DNA from: UBA6107 sp964533735
Lineage (GTDB): Bacteria > Chloroflexota > Anaerolineae > Anaerolineales > Anaerolineaceae
Reading direction: 5' to 3'
Length of the DNA: 64,000 bases
Assembly (NCBI GenBank): GCA_964533735.1
Contig: CAZHMD010000003.1
Location: forward strand, 124,001 to 188,000
Both the position numbers and the translations under genes were made by a program. The notes beneath the pieces were generated by a model, which worked only from the letters and a program-made list of their open reading frames with translations, made no database searches and was not told where the DNA came from. Positions within the stretch are counted from its first letter, which is position 1. Every line of letters begins with the position of its first letter. Positions 18,200 through 26,942 of the stretch are shown in pieces.

Positions 18200-18299
18200 A
18201 GTTCGATTCCAGTTCGATTTTTGAGTGGTTTCTATATTTCGAAAAACCCCACTTGTTTATTATATACGGCATAGAAATGAGTTGGCGTGATTATTTCCT

Positions 18300-18341
18300 G
18301 AAGGTGCGCAATGCCATCAATGGCTAGGGGAGCGCACCTTC
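18300..18341. terminator. Strong GC-rich hairpin
   Basis: The ten-base arms GAAGGTGCGC and GCGCACCTTC (18300-18309 and 18332-18341) are perfectly complementary, with a 22-base loop and a T run just after on the plus strand (CATTTTT). No plus-strand gene precedes it closely. It may be a terminator insulating the STAND operon from antisense transcription. Confidence 0.5.
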
Positions 18342-18418
18342 GCATTTTTACTTCAATGGGATGGTCAGGGAATTCAGAATTTGTTCCAGGGTGAGGGAAT
18401 GATATTTCGCCTTAATTG

Positions 18419-18444
18419 AAAAGACGCCGGGATTGGCGTCTTTT
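18419..18444 (-). terminator. Bidirectional intrinsic terminator of the amine-catabolism operon
   Basis: The arms AAAAGACGCC and GGCGTCTTTT are perfect ten-base complements around a six-base loop, giving U-rich 3' ends in either direction. It lies 17 bases beyond the stop of the aldehyde dehydrogenase gene, the last gene of the minus-strand operon. Confidence 0.85.
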
Positions 18445-18460
18445 ACCCGTAAATGAGTGT

Positions 18461-19846
18461 TTATCTGCCGAATTTTTTAAAATGTGGTGCAAACAAAATT
18501 TCCGGATCAGGGATGACTGGCGGAATCGGATAGGAGACCCAGGTGACATTGAGGAAATGCTTCCAGGTGATATTCTCAGTGGTGATGTTTCCACCCCATG
18601 TTCCGCAGCCGAGGGTCATGGTGAAGGCCATGCCATTTGCCCAATCGCCGCTGTTTCCTACACTTTGAGCCTGGCGCACCATCATGCGGCTTACCTTGGC
18701 CTTCGTCGCCAACTCCATAATGTGATCTTCGTTGATTGAATGGATACCGCAGGAATGGCCGTATCCGCTGAACGCGGTGATATCGATCACCATTTGTACG
18801 GCTTTACTGAAATCCTGGTATTTCCAAAGAGTCATTACCGGCGATAATTTTTCAGCCGAGAACATATCTTGCGGGCCAATGTGCTCCCCCAGCACCATTA
18901 TGAATGTAGTTCCATCCGGAACATTAATGCCCGCCTCGGCAGCAATGGTCTTTACGCTTTTGGCAATGATCTTTGCGCTCAGATGACTTCCATCCGGCCA
19001 CATGGCGGCTTTCAATTTCGCTCTATCCTCACCAACCGCCAGGTAACCTCCCTGTCGCTGCAGCCCAGCCAGCAGTGAATCAAAGATGGATTCGTGGATG
19101 ATGATGTTGTTTTCTGCTGAGCATGAAGTGGCATTGTCAAAAGTTTTCCCCTTGAAAATTTTGACGGCCGTTTCTTCAAGGTTGGCGGATTCGTCAACGA
19201 TGACGGTTGCATTTCCAGCTCCAACTCCGTAAGCCGGTTTTCCGCTGCTGTAAGCCACTTTCACAACACCAGCGCCACCTGTCGCGAGGACGAGATCCGC
19301 CATTCCCATCAGCTCCTGCGAGAGTTCCATGGTGGGTTCTTTAATATTTAGTACCAGGTCCTCCGGTGCGCCTACTTTTTTAAGTCCTTTGCGCATTTCG
19401 TTACAAATATACTCGCAGGTATTTTTGGCTTTGGGGTGCGGAGAAAAGATAACGGCGTTGCGGGTCTTTAATATTGGAAGCCCATTGCAGGGCATGGTGG
19501 AGGAAGAATTGGTCATAGGTGTAATAGCACCGACCACACCAACTGGTTTGGCGATCTTTAACAGACCAAGTGTTTTATCTTCCTCAATCACACCGACGGT
19601 CTTTACCCCCTGGAGATCGCGCACTACTCCAAGAGTCTTCTTCTGGTGTTTTATGATCTTATCCTCATAGACGCCGAGTCCGGTTTCGTCGACTGCCAGG
19701 CGGGCACACGCCACTGCGGTCTCCCGCTTGTAACTTTCCCAGCCGACCGCCAGGACCATTTCATCAACCTTTTCCTGCGGCCAAAATTCAATTATTCTTT
19801 GGGCAGCTCGCGCTCGCTCCATCATTTCGATTAAGTTGTCAGTCAT
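18461..19846 (-). CDS. CoA-acylating aldehyde dehydrogenase (SucD/SauS/AdhE-N type)
   Basis: This ~461-aa enzyme oxidises an aldehyde to an acyl-CoA with NAD(P)+. The catalytic cysteine is in DNATSCSAENNIII. Family features include KPVGVVGAITPMTNSSST near the N-terminal third, GAGNATVIVDESANLEETAVKI, and a C-terminal GTWGGNITTENITWKHFLNVTWVSYPI. That profile is closest to succinate-semialdehyde (SucD) and sulfoacetaldehyde (SauS) dehydrogenases rather than ethanol-forming AdhE. The iron alcohol dehydrogenase domain of AdhE is absent. The start at 19846 has GGAGAG at better distance than the ATG at 19852. It follows a GABA-type aminotransferase by 37 bases, so succinate semialdehyde, or another semialdehyde from a deaminated amino acid or taurine, is the likely substrate. 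Confidence 0.85.
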   Translation of the reverse strand: MTDNLIEMMERARAAQRIIEFWPQEKVDEMVLAVGWESYKRETAVACARLAVDETGLGVYEDKIIKHQKKTLGVVRDLQGVKTVGVIEEDKTLGLLKIAKPVGVVGAITPMTNSSSTMPCNGLPILKTRNAVIFSPHPKAKNTCEYICNEMRKGLKKVGAPEDLVLNIKEPTMELSQELMGMADLVLATGGAGVVKVAYSSGKPAYGVGAGNATVIVDESANLEETAVKIFKGKTFDNATSCSAENNIIIHESIFDSLLAGLQRQGGYLAVGEDRAKLKAAMWPDGSHLSAKIIAKSVKTIAAEAGINVPDGTTFIMVLGEHIGPQDMFSAEKLSPVMTLWKYQDFSKAVQMVIDITAFSGYGHSCGIHSINEDHIMELATKAKVSRMMVRQAQSVGNSGDWANGMAFTMTLGCGTWGGNITTENITWKHFLNVTWVSYPIPPVIPDPEILFAPHFKKFGR

Positions 19847-19883
19847 ATCCATCTCTCCGTAGTAATGCTAAAAGTTGGGTCAC

Positions 19884-21158
19884 TTATTTGGTCGCTGCTT
19901 CTAACGAAGCTTCAAAAATATTTAAAGCGTCATTAATTTGACTCTCGGTCACGTTCAATGGCGGGATCCAACGGATAGTGTTATCCCAGGGACCGGCAGT
20001 GAGGAGCATCATATTGCGGTCGGCACATTCGTGCTGGACAGCTTTGGTGGTTTTCTTATCCGGCTTGCCGGCTGCATTTCTAAACTCGGTCCCGATCATC
20101 AAGCCTAATCCTCGTACATCGGCAATTTGTGGATATTGTTCCCTGAGGTGTCCCAGACCTGTAACTAATTGAGATCCCCTGGCGACTGCATTCTCGATCA
20201 TCCTGTCTTCTTTAATAGCGTGGATAGTCGCGACACCAGCGGCTGCTGCGACTGCATTACCGCCGTAAGTGCCGCCATGTGATCCCGGGAGCCACTTCTT
20301 CATCAGATCCAGCCTACTGATGACCCCAGAGATGGGCATACCGGAAGCCAATCCTTTGGCAACTGTCATGATATCTGGTTCAATCCCGAAATGTTGATGA
20401 CCAAACCATTTTCCTGTGCGCCCGAAACCGGATTGTACTTCATCGGCAACCATCAGAATGCCATGTTGATCGCAGATCTTGCGCAAACCTTTCATGAAGG
20501 ATACAGGTGGCACCACATACCCGCCTTCACCTAAGACCGGCTCAATGAAAATGGCAGCCGTTTCCTCAGGTGCGGTTTGCATTTGCAATAGTAATTCGAG
20601 CTCTTCAAGGCACCACTGGCTGGTCTTTTCTTCATCCCAGCCGTACTTAAGCGCGTATGGAAAGGGGGTAACAAAGACACCTGGCATGAGAGGTTGGTAA
20701 CCGTTTTTATAAACAGTTTTGGATGTGGTCATGGTCATGGTGGCAACCGTACGGCCATGAAAACTTCCCTGGAAAACGATCACATTGGGTCGTTTGGTGG
20801 CATGGCGAGCAAGTTTTAGTGCACCTTCCACTGCCTCGGCACCGGAATTGCTAAAGAAGAACCCGTCCAGGCTGGGCGGGACGATGGTGCGCAATTCCTC
20901 AACCAGTTCGAGCATGGGTTTATGCGTCACCAAGTTAGCCTGCCCGTGCAACAGCAAACCTGCCTGCGTGCGAATTGCTTCGACCACCTTGGGATGGCAG
21001 TGCCCGGTATTGGTAACCCCGATACCGCAAGCAAAATCCAGGATCTTGCGCCCATCGGTGGCATAAATATAGCTTCCCTCTGCATGGTCCACAATGATGT
21101 CCGAATAATGCGTCCAAACGGGAGACAGGTGTTCAAAGTTTTCTTTATAATTGGTCAT
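19884..21158 (-). CDS. Class-III aminotransferase, GabT-like
   Basis: This ~424-aa PLP enzyme resembles 4-aminobutyrate aminotransferase. Motifs in order are the G-x-G ring (ILDFACGIGVTNTGHCHPKVVEAI), the phosphate-binding SNSGAEAVEGALKLARHAT, GSFHGRT, the PLP-ring Asp in LMVADEVQSGFGRTGKWF and the Schiff-base Lys in TVAKGLASGMP. GGTYGGNAVAAAAG binds the second subunit's PLP phosphate. The ATG at 21158 is preferred over a GTG at 21203 that lies inside the preceding AOR gene. The family transfers amino groups from omega-amines, giving a semialdehyde that the next gene's CoA-acylating dehydrogenase could oxidise. Alternatives are ornithine, acetylornithine or taurine aminotransferase. Confidence 0.88.
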   Translation of the reverse strand: MTNYKENFEHLSPVWTHYSDIIVDHAEGSYIYATDGRKILDFACGIGVTNTGHCHPKVVEAIRTQAGLLLHGQANLVTHKPMLELVEELRTIVPPSLDGFFFSNSGAEAVEGALKLARHATKRPNVIVFQGSFHGRTVATMTMTTSKTVYKNGYQPLMPGVFVTPFPYALKYGWDEEKTSQWCLEELELLLQMQTAPEETAAIFIEPVLGEGGYVVPPVSFMKGLRKICDQHGILMVADEVQSGFGRTGKWFGHQHFGIEPDIMTVAKGLASGMPISGVISRLDLMKKWLPGSHGGTYGGNAVAAAAGVATIHAIKEDRMIENAVARGSQLVTGLGHLREQYPQIADVRGLGLMIGTEFRNAAGKPDKKTTKAVQHECADRNMMLLTAGPWDNTIRWIPPLNVTESQINDALNIFEASLEAATK

Positions 21159-21187
21159 AATCCTATCCGTATTCTTAAGAATGTTAG

Positions 21188-23086
21188 TTAAAGGGTTATC
21201 CACTCAAGCCCTAATTCTTGTAATTTTTGAGGTGTTGGATTGCCATTATCACTCCAACCGACCTCTTTGTAGTATTGTTCCAACGCAGCGGTAAATAGAC
21301 CGCGGTCAACGGAAGCACCAGCTTGCACTCCTGATCCAACGAGAGGAATAAAGAATTTTTCCGGCAGCACATCTTCTGCCCTGCTGAATCCTTCGCGGGT
21401 GTTGAAAGCCCGCAGCATATTGAGGCGTCGCTCGCCTACACGCATCAATTCTTCCAGCGTCACATCCCAACCTGTTACAGCCTTTACCATATCCAATGTC
21501 TCCTGCGGTCCAAAAAGGGTCCAGGCTGGACCAAATACAAACTGGCACAAGGTCAGCGTATCGAGCATGCTGTAAAAGTACTGGGTGAGGTAAGCGAAGC
21601 GCACTTTCTCCGGTCCAAAATCACCAGCCGGAGGAGGGTTGTTCAAACCAATCATCGCCAGGCGTTTTAGATAGAGGTCTGATGTGCCTTCTTCGTACAT
21701 CCAGTCGTGCTCACTGGATTGGTGGTCAGCCCCAAAGGGGTTGACTGCATAAATGAGCGCAAGTGATTTTTTGGTCTGCGGCATATGCATGGGAGCTTCT
21801 TCGTTTTTCACGGTGGTCAGATATAATTTTGCTTCTGGACCGAAAAAGTCAGCAGCCCTGGCGGAACCTTTTGCCAGTATGCAACCGAAGGGCGTGGAAC
21901 AATTAACAATCTCATCCAATAACTTTAACACCGCGTCAGCATCTCCAAATTTAAGGACAATGCCGCCAGTATCCCTGGTGGTGATGATTCCCTTTTCAAA
22001 ACACTCGATGGCGAAGGCGATGGTAGCACCGCAGGTAATGGAATCGACGCCATAGGCATTGCAGACCTGGTTAGCCAGGGCAATCGCCTCAAGACTTTTT
22101 ATTCCGCACATGGATCCGAAGGAACCGAGAGTTTCATACTCCGGACCACCGTAATAAGGATCGATCGCCTTTCCCTGGTATTCCGCTTCAACGACACGTT
22201 TACAGCGCACAACGCAGGAGTAACAGGTATCTCTTTTCTTCAAGATGGTGTCCAGCATGGTTTCACCGCTGATGGCCTTTGCGTCTTCGAAAGAGGCTTC
22301 GCTGTAATTACGTGTTGGGAGAGAGCCAAGCTGGTCTTGAGGAATGACCACGCTGGCTGTTCCCAATTCACCAATTCCGATCATATCAGGATTGGTCTTC
22401 ATGTCTGCCACGCCAAGTTTGGCGAGTTCCAACAACTTCTGTGAATCGGCTACCTTGACCTTGTCTGTTCCACGGACAACAATGGCTTTAAGGTTTTTAC
22501 TTGCCATCACTGTTCCCATGCCAGTGCGGCCATTGTTTCGGTTAGCCATATTAAGGATGCTGGAATAAAGCACGCCGTTTTCTGCTGCAGGACCAATCTG
22601 CATCACCTGGGCTTTGGGATCGCCCACCTCTTTCTTAATGATCTCATCGACTTCGCGGGTTTTTAAACCTCGCAGATGACTGGCTTCATGCAAACTGGCT
22701 GCTCCGTTGATTATGGAGAGATACACAGGTTTCGCGGACTTGCCGCGAACGACGATGCCGTCAAAACCTGCGAATTTTAACTCGGCCGGGAAAAACCCAC
22801 CTGCCTGAGAATCTCCAATTCCGCCGGTCATGGGGCTCTTGGCATTTACATTCATGCGGCTTTGCCCAGAAATCGGCGCGCCAGTGGTTACCGACGCCAT
22901 CACCGTGAGGATGTTTTCTGGGGAGAGAGGGTCAATCCCCGCCGGGACTTCCTTGAGGATATAGTAAAGGCCAAAGGCGCTGCCGCCCATATAGGTGCGG
23001 TAAAAGCTCTCAGGGGGTGTTTCGGTTTCGAGGGTAGACTGGGTGAGATTGACATGTAGAATCTTGCCGTTATAACCGTTGGGCAT
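21188..23086 (-). CDS. aor: Tungsten-dependent aldehyde:ferredoxin oxidoreductase
   Basis: This 632-aa cytosolic enzyme oxidises aldehydes to carboxylic acids and reduces ferredoxin. The AOR N-terminal domain (GYNGKILHVNL, MGGSAFGLYYIL, SGQSRMNVNAKSPMTGGIGDSQAGGFFPAELKFAGFDGIVV) binds one metallopterin. The [4Fe-4S] ligands begin with CYSCVVRCKR near residue 290, with a fourth Cys in DTLTLCQFVFGP far downstream. Length is normal for the family. It sits between the saccharopine-dehydrogenase-like gene (after a 109-base spacer with a perfect hairpin) and the aminotransferase. In the amine-degradation context it could use aminoaldehydes or other aldehydes released by transamination and supply low-potential ferredoxin for H2 formation by the Hdr/Mvh system. 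That coupling is inference. Confidence 0.92.
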   Translation of the reverse strand: MPNGYNGKILHVNLTQSTLETETPPESFYRTYMGGSAFGLYYILKEVPAGIDPLSPENILTVMASVTTGAPISGQSRMNVNAKSPMTGGIGDSQAGGFFPAELKFAGFDGIVVRGKSAKPVYLSIINGAASLHEASHLRGLKTREVDEIIKKEVGDPKAQVMQIGPAAENGVLYSSILNMANRNNGRTGMGTVMASKNLKAIVVRGTDKVKVADSQKLLELAKLGVADMKTNPDMIGIGELGTASVVIPQDQLGSLPTRNYSEASFEDAKAISGETMLDTILKKRDTCYSCVVRCKRVVEAEYQGKAIDPYYGGPEYETLGSFGSMCGIKSLEAIALANQVCNAYGVDSITCGATIAFAIECFEKGIITTRDTGGIVLKFGDADAVLKLLDEIVNCSTPFGCILAKGSARAADFFGPEAKLYLTTVKNEEAPMHMPQTKKSLALIYAVNPFGADHQSSEHDWMYEEGTSDLYLKRLAMIGLNNPPPAGDFGPEKVRFAYLTQYFYSMLDTLTLCQFVFGPAWTLFGPQETLDMVKAVTGWDVTLEELMRVGERRLNMLRAFNTREGFSRAEDVLPEKFFIPLVGSGVQAGASVDRGLFTAALEQYYKEVGWSDNGNPTPQKLQELGLEWITL

Positions 23087-23122
23087 GGGAATCTCCTGAA
23101 ATGTGACTTACTGATGTTGATG

Positions 23123-23162
23123 GGAGTTCTCCAACTTTTGACAATTAAAATTGGAGAACTCC
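23123..23162. other. Perfect 12-bp hairpin in the spacer before aor
   Basis: GGAGTTCTCCAA (23123-23134) and TTGGAGAACTCC (23151-23162) pair perfectly around a 16-base loop. It lies between two same-strand genes. No strong T run follows on the minus strand, so it is more likely a transcript-processing or stability element, or an operator, than a full terminator. Confidence 0.5.
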
Positions 23163-23195
23163 TAAATTTTACCGCATGCTAGTCCAGAACGACCT

Positions 23196-24401
23196 CTACC
23201 ACTCCTTGATTCCCCATGGGAAGCCAAAATCAGCCATGAGGTTCATGAAAGGTAGCGGATCAAAGGCTTCAGGTCCTTCAACACCGGTTTTCTTCCATAC
23301 TCCGGTTTCCAGCAGTTCCATACCAATGACGGCATTGAAGGCTGTTTGCGTGACTACCACCTGGCAGTCAAACTTCTTCATGGATTCTTTGTTGTCAGCC
23401 ACCTGGTAGAGGTAAACCTGTTTTTCTTTGCCGTCTTTCTTGCCTTTGACCCATGTGCCGGCGCAAGTTGAACCTTCCATCAAGTGCCCGAGGTGGGCAG
23501 GGTCCGGCAGACAGGCAGCCACTACATCACGCGGGGCGACTTCTACATTCTTTACCTTGATTGGTTCTTTGTTATCAAGGCCGAGCATGTGCAGGGTTTT
23601 TAAAATGCCGATGAATTCATCGCCAAGCCCATATTTGAAGGTAACGCGGTTGCATTTTACATAGCGCGGAACGAGCAGGACTTCCTCGTGCTCGACGTTG
23701 ACGCATTCCACTTTACCAATCCCACCGGGAAAATCAAAGGTTTCCGGTTCAGAGAAGGGTGCTGTGGTGAACCATTTCTTTCCTTTTTCCCAAATGACCG
23801 GCGGATTCAGGCATTCTTCAATGGTTGTCCAGATGGAGAAATTCGGGGCAAAATCATATCCTTTAACGATGAGATTTGCACCATCACGGACACCAACTTC
23901 GTCAATTTCATCAAAGAGGTGCAGTTCGGCGTATTTGGCAAAAACATCCGCCATTCCAGGCTCAACCCCCAACCCCAGCAATGCAAGGATACCTTTTTTC
24001 TTCCATTGCTCGGCACGCTCAAACTGATAGTCCCCCAGTTTGATTCCGGTTTTATTATATGGATCCTTTTTATGGGGCTCGGACAGGGTCATCGCCATAT
24101 CCATGTAATTGCATCCAGCTTCATAAGCTGCATCAAAGATGGGAACATTGAAACTGGGGTCACAGGCATTCATGATCAGGTCGATTTGATACTTCTTTGC
24201 CATCGCCACAATCATTTCTTTATTGTTAGCATCAATAAACTCGGCGGGGAATTTCTTCTTGTCCTTCAGCTTCACCTGAACTTCTTCTGTTCTGGCTTTG
24301 TTGTAATCCGCCAGGACCATCATTTCAAGCCAGGGACGTTTGGACGCGATCACTGCAATAGCCTCACCAACCCCACCGACACCGACTAATAACACCTTCA
24401 T
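23196..24401 (-). CDS. Saccharopine/lysine/carboxynorspermidine dehydrogenase family enzyme
   Basis: The 401-aa protein starts with a Rossmann motif VLLVGVGGVGEAIAVIA and continues with the family's DLIMNACDPSFNVPIFDAAYEAGCNYMDMA and ILALLGLGVEPGMADVFAKYA. Towards the C-terminus, CAGTWVKGKKDGKEKQVYLYQ closely resembles bacterial carboxynorspermidine synthase, while overall length also fits lysine 6-dehydrogenase. All act on amine or imine groups with NAD(P). In this island between an amino-acid permease and AOR, a role in oxidising lysine or a diamine, or in making an aminated conjugate, is plausible. I cannot choose between these substrates. AAGGAG precedes the ATG. Confidence 0.8.
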   Translation of the reverse strand: MKVLLVGVGGVGEAIAVIASKRPWLEMMVLADYNKARTEEVQVKLKDKKKFPAEFIDANNKEMIVAMAKKYQIDLIMNACDPSFNVPIFDAAYEAGCNYMDMAMTLSEPHKKDPYNKTGIKLGDYQFERAEQWKKKGILALLGLGVEPGMADVFAKYAELHLFDEIDEVGVRDGANLIVKGYDFAPNFSIWTTIEECLNPPVIWEKGKKWFTTAPFSEPETFDFPGGIGKVECVNVEHEEVLLVPRYVKCNRVTFKYGLGDEFIGILKTLHMLGLDNKEPIKVKNVEVAPRDVVAACLPDPAHLGHLMEGSTCAGTWVKGKKDGKEKQVYLYQVADNKESMKKFDCQVVVTQTAFNAVIGMELLETGVWKKTGVEGPEAFDPLPFMNLMADFGFPWGIKEW

Positions 24402-24433
24402 ATTGTTCTCCTTTAGTAGATCAGTTTATAGTC

Positions 24434-26032
24434 TTACTTTTCAGGTGCATTGAGGACGTAAGGATCAACATCCGGGATACCCTTCTTAACCCATTTTTTA
24501 ATGGGGAAGTAGAGGATCGCCCCAATTGCCATGGCAAGTAGGCTCAAGCCAATGGCACCTTGCCAACCATAATCAATCACCTGGCTGACAATGGCAAGGA
24601 TGATGATCGAGAGTGGTGCGACAACGATGTAGATCAAGCCTACAACGCCACCTGGAACCCGGTTGCGCGGGAGATTTGGTTTCTTGATGCGCAATACGAC
24701 CAGGGCAAATATTTCCGCCATCAGCACGAGCATATTGAGGAAGACATCAATGACCACAAGACTTTGAAATGCTGACAGCGAGAATATCAGGTAGAATACA
24801 CCGCAAACCAGGATGGCCACCCAAGGGGTACCATACTTGGGATGTACCTTATTGAGCCATTGAGGCATCATGCCGTCTTCGGCTAACGCATACGGTACGC
24901 GCGTTCCTCCCAAGCCGTTGCCGATGAACAAACCGATCATGGAGAGAATTGCTGAAATACCAACAATACCACCGAGGAACAAGGACAGGTTGCTATCTTT
25001 TCCGGCAATCTTGTCGCCGATACGATGGGCAATAGTCGGGAATTCCCATCCATAATCAGTTGTGGGATCAGCACCCCACTCAACAATTTGATCTTCAGTG
25101 ATACCGTAATCAGCGAGGACAACACCAATCCCCGCACCAGCTTCATATTCCTCAATACCCCACATCATATAACTTTTATTCTCACCGGCTCCACCCCATA
25201 AGCCTGCAATGGTCGGGATCGAATAAGAGAGAATAGCCGCGACCAGCACCAGAGCCATCGCTTTGGGGTAGATCTTCTTGGGTTCTTTAATCTCGTCACC
25301 GGCAGCGGTGGGTAATTCCCAACCCATGAAGTTCCACATTGCCACATAAATGCCGACGCTGAGTGCTGCCAACAGGTTGGATCCGTTTACTTCCTGCCCA
25401 CCCGGGAGGAAATCAAGCCTGAGAGGCTCACCAGAGGTGATTCCGGCATAGATGCCAAAACCAGACATGATGACTAACGGCAGGATCATCAACAATCCAA
25501 TCCAGTTTGAGGTGAGTCCGGTCAACCTGGCACCGCGCACGTTCAGTAACGAGACAGCAATGATGAGAACCGCCGCCACAAGCCAGGAGAGGAAATCGCC
25601 AGAAAAATCGATGCCGGCAATGGTTGCGCCATCGGATAATGCCGGGATGAAGTAGCTCAGGTACCAGGCTGTCCAGATGGGATAAATGGAAACGTCGACC
25701 CAGGAAACCACCCAGTTCATCCAGCCGGAAAGGAACCCGGTGAATGGACCAAAAGCTTGCTTGACCCAGTGGTAGTAGCCACCTTCAACTGGCATCATGG
25801 ACTGCATCTCACGCACCATAAGCATATTCGGAATGCTGAATACCAAAGGTGTAACCACCATCAGTAATAGTGCGAGGCCAGGTCCAGACAAACCGACCAT
25901 GGGTTCCGCCCCAAACGCCCCACCGCAAACAGTGAAGTAGATCAAGCCAAAAAGAGGCAATAGGGTCAACTCCCTTTTCAATTTTGCTTTTTCTGACTTC
26001 GTAAGTGCTGAGTTCATGGTTTCTTCAGTCAT
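24434..26032 (-). CDS. APC-superfamily amino-acid permease
   Basis: This 532-aa integral membrane protein has about 12 hydrophobic segments and the APC-type N-terminus LLPLFGLIYFTVCGGAFGAEPMVGLSGPG, corresponding to the unwound TM1 substrate-binding region. MMPVEGGYYHWVKQAFGPFTGFLSGWMNW matches TM2-TM3 of amino-acid/polyamine antiporters and symporters. A soluble extracellular loop of about 55 residues (around 280-335) is unusual for the family and is followed by conserved TM7-TM8 segments. It is first in the minus-strand run with GGAGG before the ATG, 32 bases ahead of the dehydrogenase gene. It should import the amino acid or amine consumed by the following enzymes. Confidence 0.88.
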   Translation of the reverse strand: MTEETMNSALTKSEKAKLKRELTLLPLFGLIYFTVCGGAFGAEPMVGLSGPGLALLLMVVTPLVFSIPNMLMVREMQSMMPVEGGYYHWVKQAFGPFTGFLSGWMNWVVSWVDVSIYPIWTAWYLSYFIPALSDGATIAGIDFSGDFLSWLVAAVLIIAVSLLNVRGARLTGLTSNWIGLLMILPLVIMSGFGIYAGITSGEPLRLDFLPGGQEVNGSNLLAALSVGIYVAMWNFMGWELPTAAGDEIKEPKKIYPKAMALVLVAAILSYSIPTIAGLWGGAGENKSYMMWGIEEYEAGAGIGVVLADYGITEDQIVEWGADPTTDYGWEFPTIAHRIGDKIAGKDSNLSLFLGGIVGISAILSMIGLFIGNGLGGTRVPYALAEDGMMPQWLNKVHPKYGTPWVAILVCGVFYLIFSLSAFQSLVVIDVFLNMLVLMAEIFALVVLRIKKPNLPRNRVPGGVVGLIYIVVAPLSIIILAIVSQVIDYGWQGAIGLSLLAMAIGAILYFPIKKWVKKGIPDVDPYVLNAPEK

Positions 26033-26075
26033 TATTCCTCCTCTTCAATTTTGACAAAGAATTGCTACCTTCAAA

Positions 26076-26089
26076 GTGGCGTACGCCAC
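26076..26089. promoter_or_regulatory. 14-bp perfect palindrome, possible operator
   Basis: GTGGCGTACGCCAC is self-complementary and lies 44 bases upstream of the permease start, beyond the end of the Lrp-type regulator gene. Its position suits an operator for the permease operon; the binding protein is unknown. Confidence 0.4.
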
Positions 26090-26152
26090 CGGGTAACCGT
26101 GAGGGATTTCTGAACAAACCGATAATGTCGAACTAATTAACGAATAAGGGAT

Positions 26153-26626
26153 TTATTCTTTTATACAAAAAGAAGGGATGTGCCAAACATGGTCGTCTTT
26201 GATTCTGAGTGGAACGAAGGAAATGTGAGTCTTTCTGACACCTGAAATTTGCCCAATCACGTCGGTGACGAATGAGAATAGATCGTTATTGTTTTGAGCA
26301 AATACCTGGATACTGATGTCGGTGTCCCCTGTTGAACAAGCCACGTAACTGACTGATTCGTAGGAAGCGATTTGTTGGGCGATCTTCAGCACGAGGGATG
26401 GTTCAACTTCAATAAATACATCGGCAAAAACGCTTAACCCAAGGGCTTCAGCATTGATGTTTCCCCGTACACTGATGATCTTACTTTTAATTAGGCGTTC
26501 AATTCTGTAGCGTACTGCCCTTTCGGAAATATCCCCAATTTGCTGGGCAATAGCTGAGCAGCTCATTCTTCCATCTTCAATCAATAAGTCGGAAATTTTT
26601 TTGTCAATTGCATCAATTTTTGTCAT
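26153..26626 (-). CDS. Lrp/AsnC-family transcriptional regulator
   Basis: This ~157-aa regulator has an N-terminal winged helix (KIDAIDKKISDLLIEDGRMSCSAIAQQIGDISERAVRYRIERLIKSKII) and a C-terminal RAM/ligand domain containing VEVEPSLVLKIAQQIASYESV and ACSTGDTDISIQVFAQNN, where the Gly-Asp pair is the conserved effector loop. I start it at the ATG 26626; a 19-residue longer frame precedes the normal domain boundary. It lies between the divergent permease operon and patA, so it probably senses an amino acid or amine and controls both. The last residues (DDHVWHIPSFCIKE) are longer than usual. Confidence 0.88.
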   Translation of the reverse strand: MTKIDAIDKKISDLLIEDGRMSCSAIAQQIGDISERAVRYRIERLIKSKIISVRGNINAEALGLSVFADVFIEVEPSLVLKIAQQIASYESVSYVACSTGDTDISIQVFAQNNNDLFSFVTDVIGQISGVRKTHISFVPLRIKDDHVWHIPSFCIKE

Positions 26627-26774
26627 GGCTATTCCGTTTCCGAGATTTACACATATTATAGATATTAATTCCGAAAAATACAAGAACTTCTTCTAAAATG
26701 ACAATAAATTCCGTTGTTTGTATTTCGTTTAATGTCTGTTTCTTAATTTCTTACGTTTACAACGAATTGGGTAC

Positions 26775-26804
26775 TTGACATTAGTCCGATTTTTGCAATA
26801 ATAA
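26775..26804 (+). promoter_or_regulatory. Sigma-70-type promoter for patA
   Basis: A perfect -35 TTGACA (26775-26780) is followed after 17-18 bases by ATAATA/TAATAA at 26798-26804. It lies 139 bases upstream of the patA start in the divergent region shared with the Lrp-type gene. It is the best promoter match in the window. Confidence 0.6.
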
Positions 26805-26942
26805 ATGTTAGGGAAAAAGGGAAAGATTCCTTTGTTTTTCCTGCTTTATCGGTATTACCACCTATCAAATCGCGTGATATCGGCAAATTTTCCAAAAATA
26901 TTATCGTTTTTTACAATCTAATCCAAATCCAAGGAGGATGTA

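Noticed and set aside
18180..18230. tRNA-like TTCGATTC repeats near the STAND gene start
   Set aside because: No cloverleaf or acceptor stem can be drawn around them.
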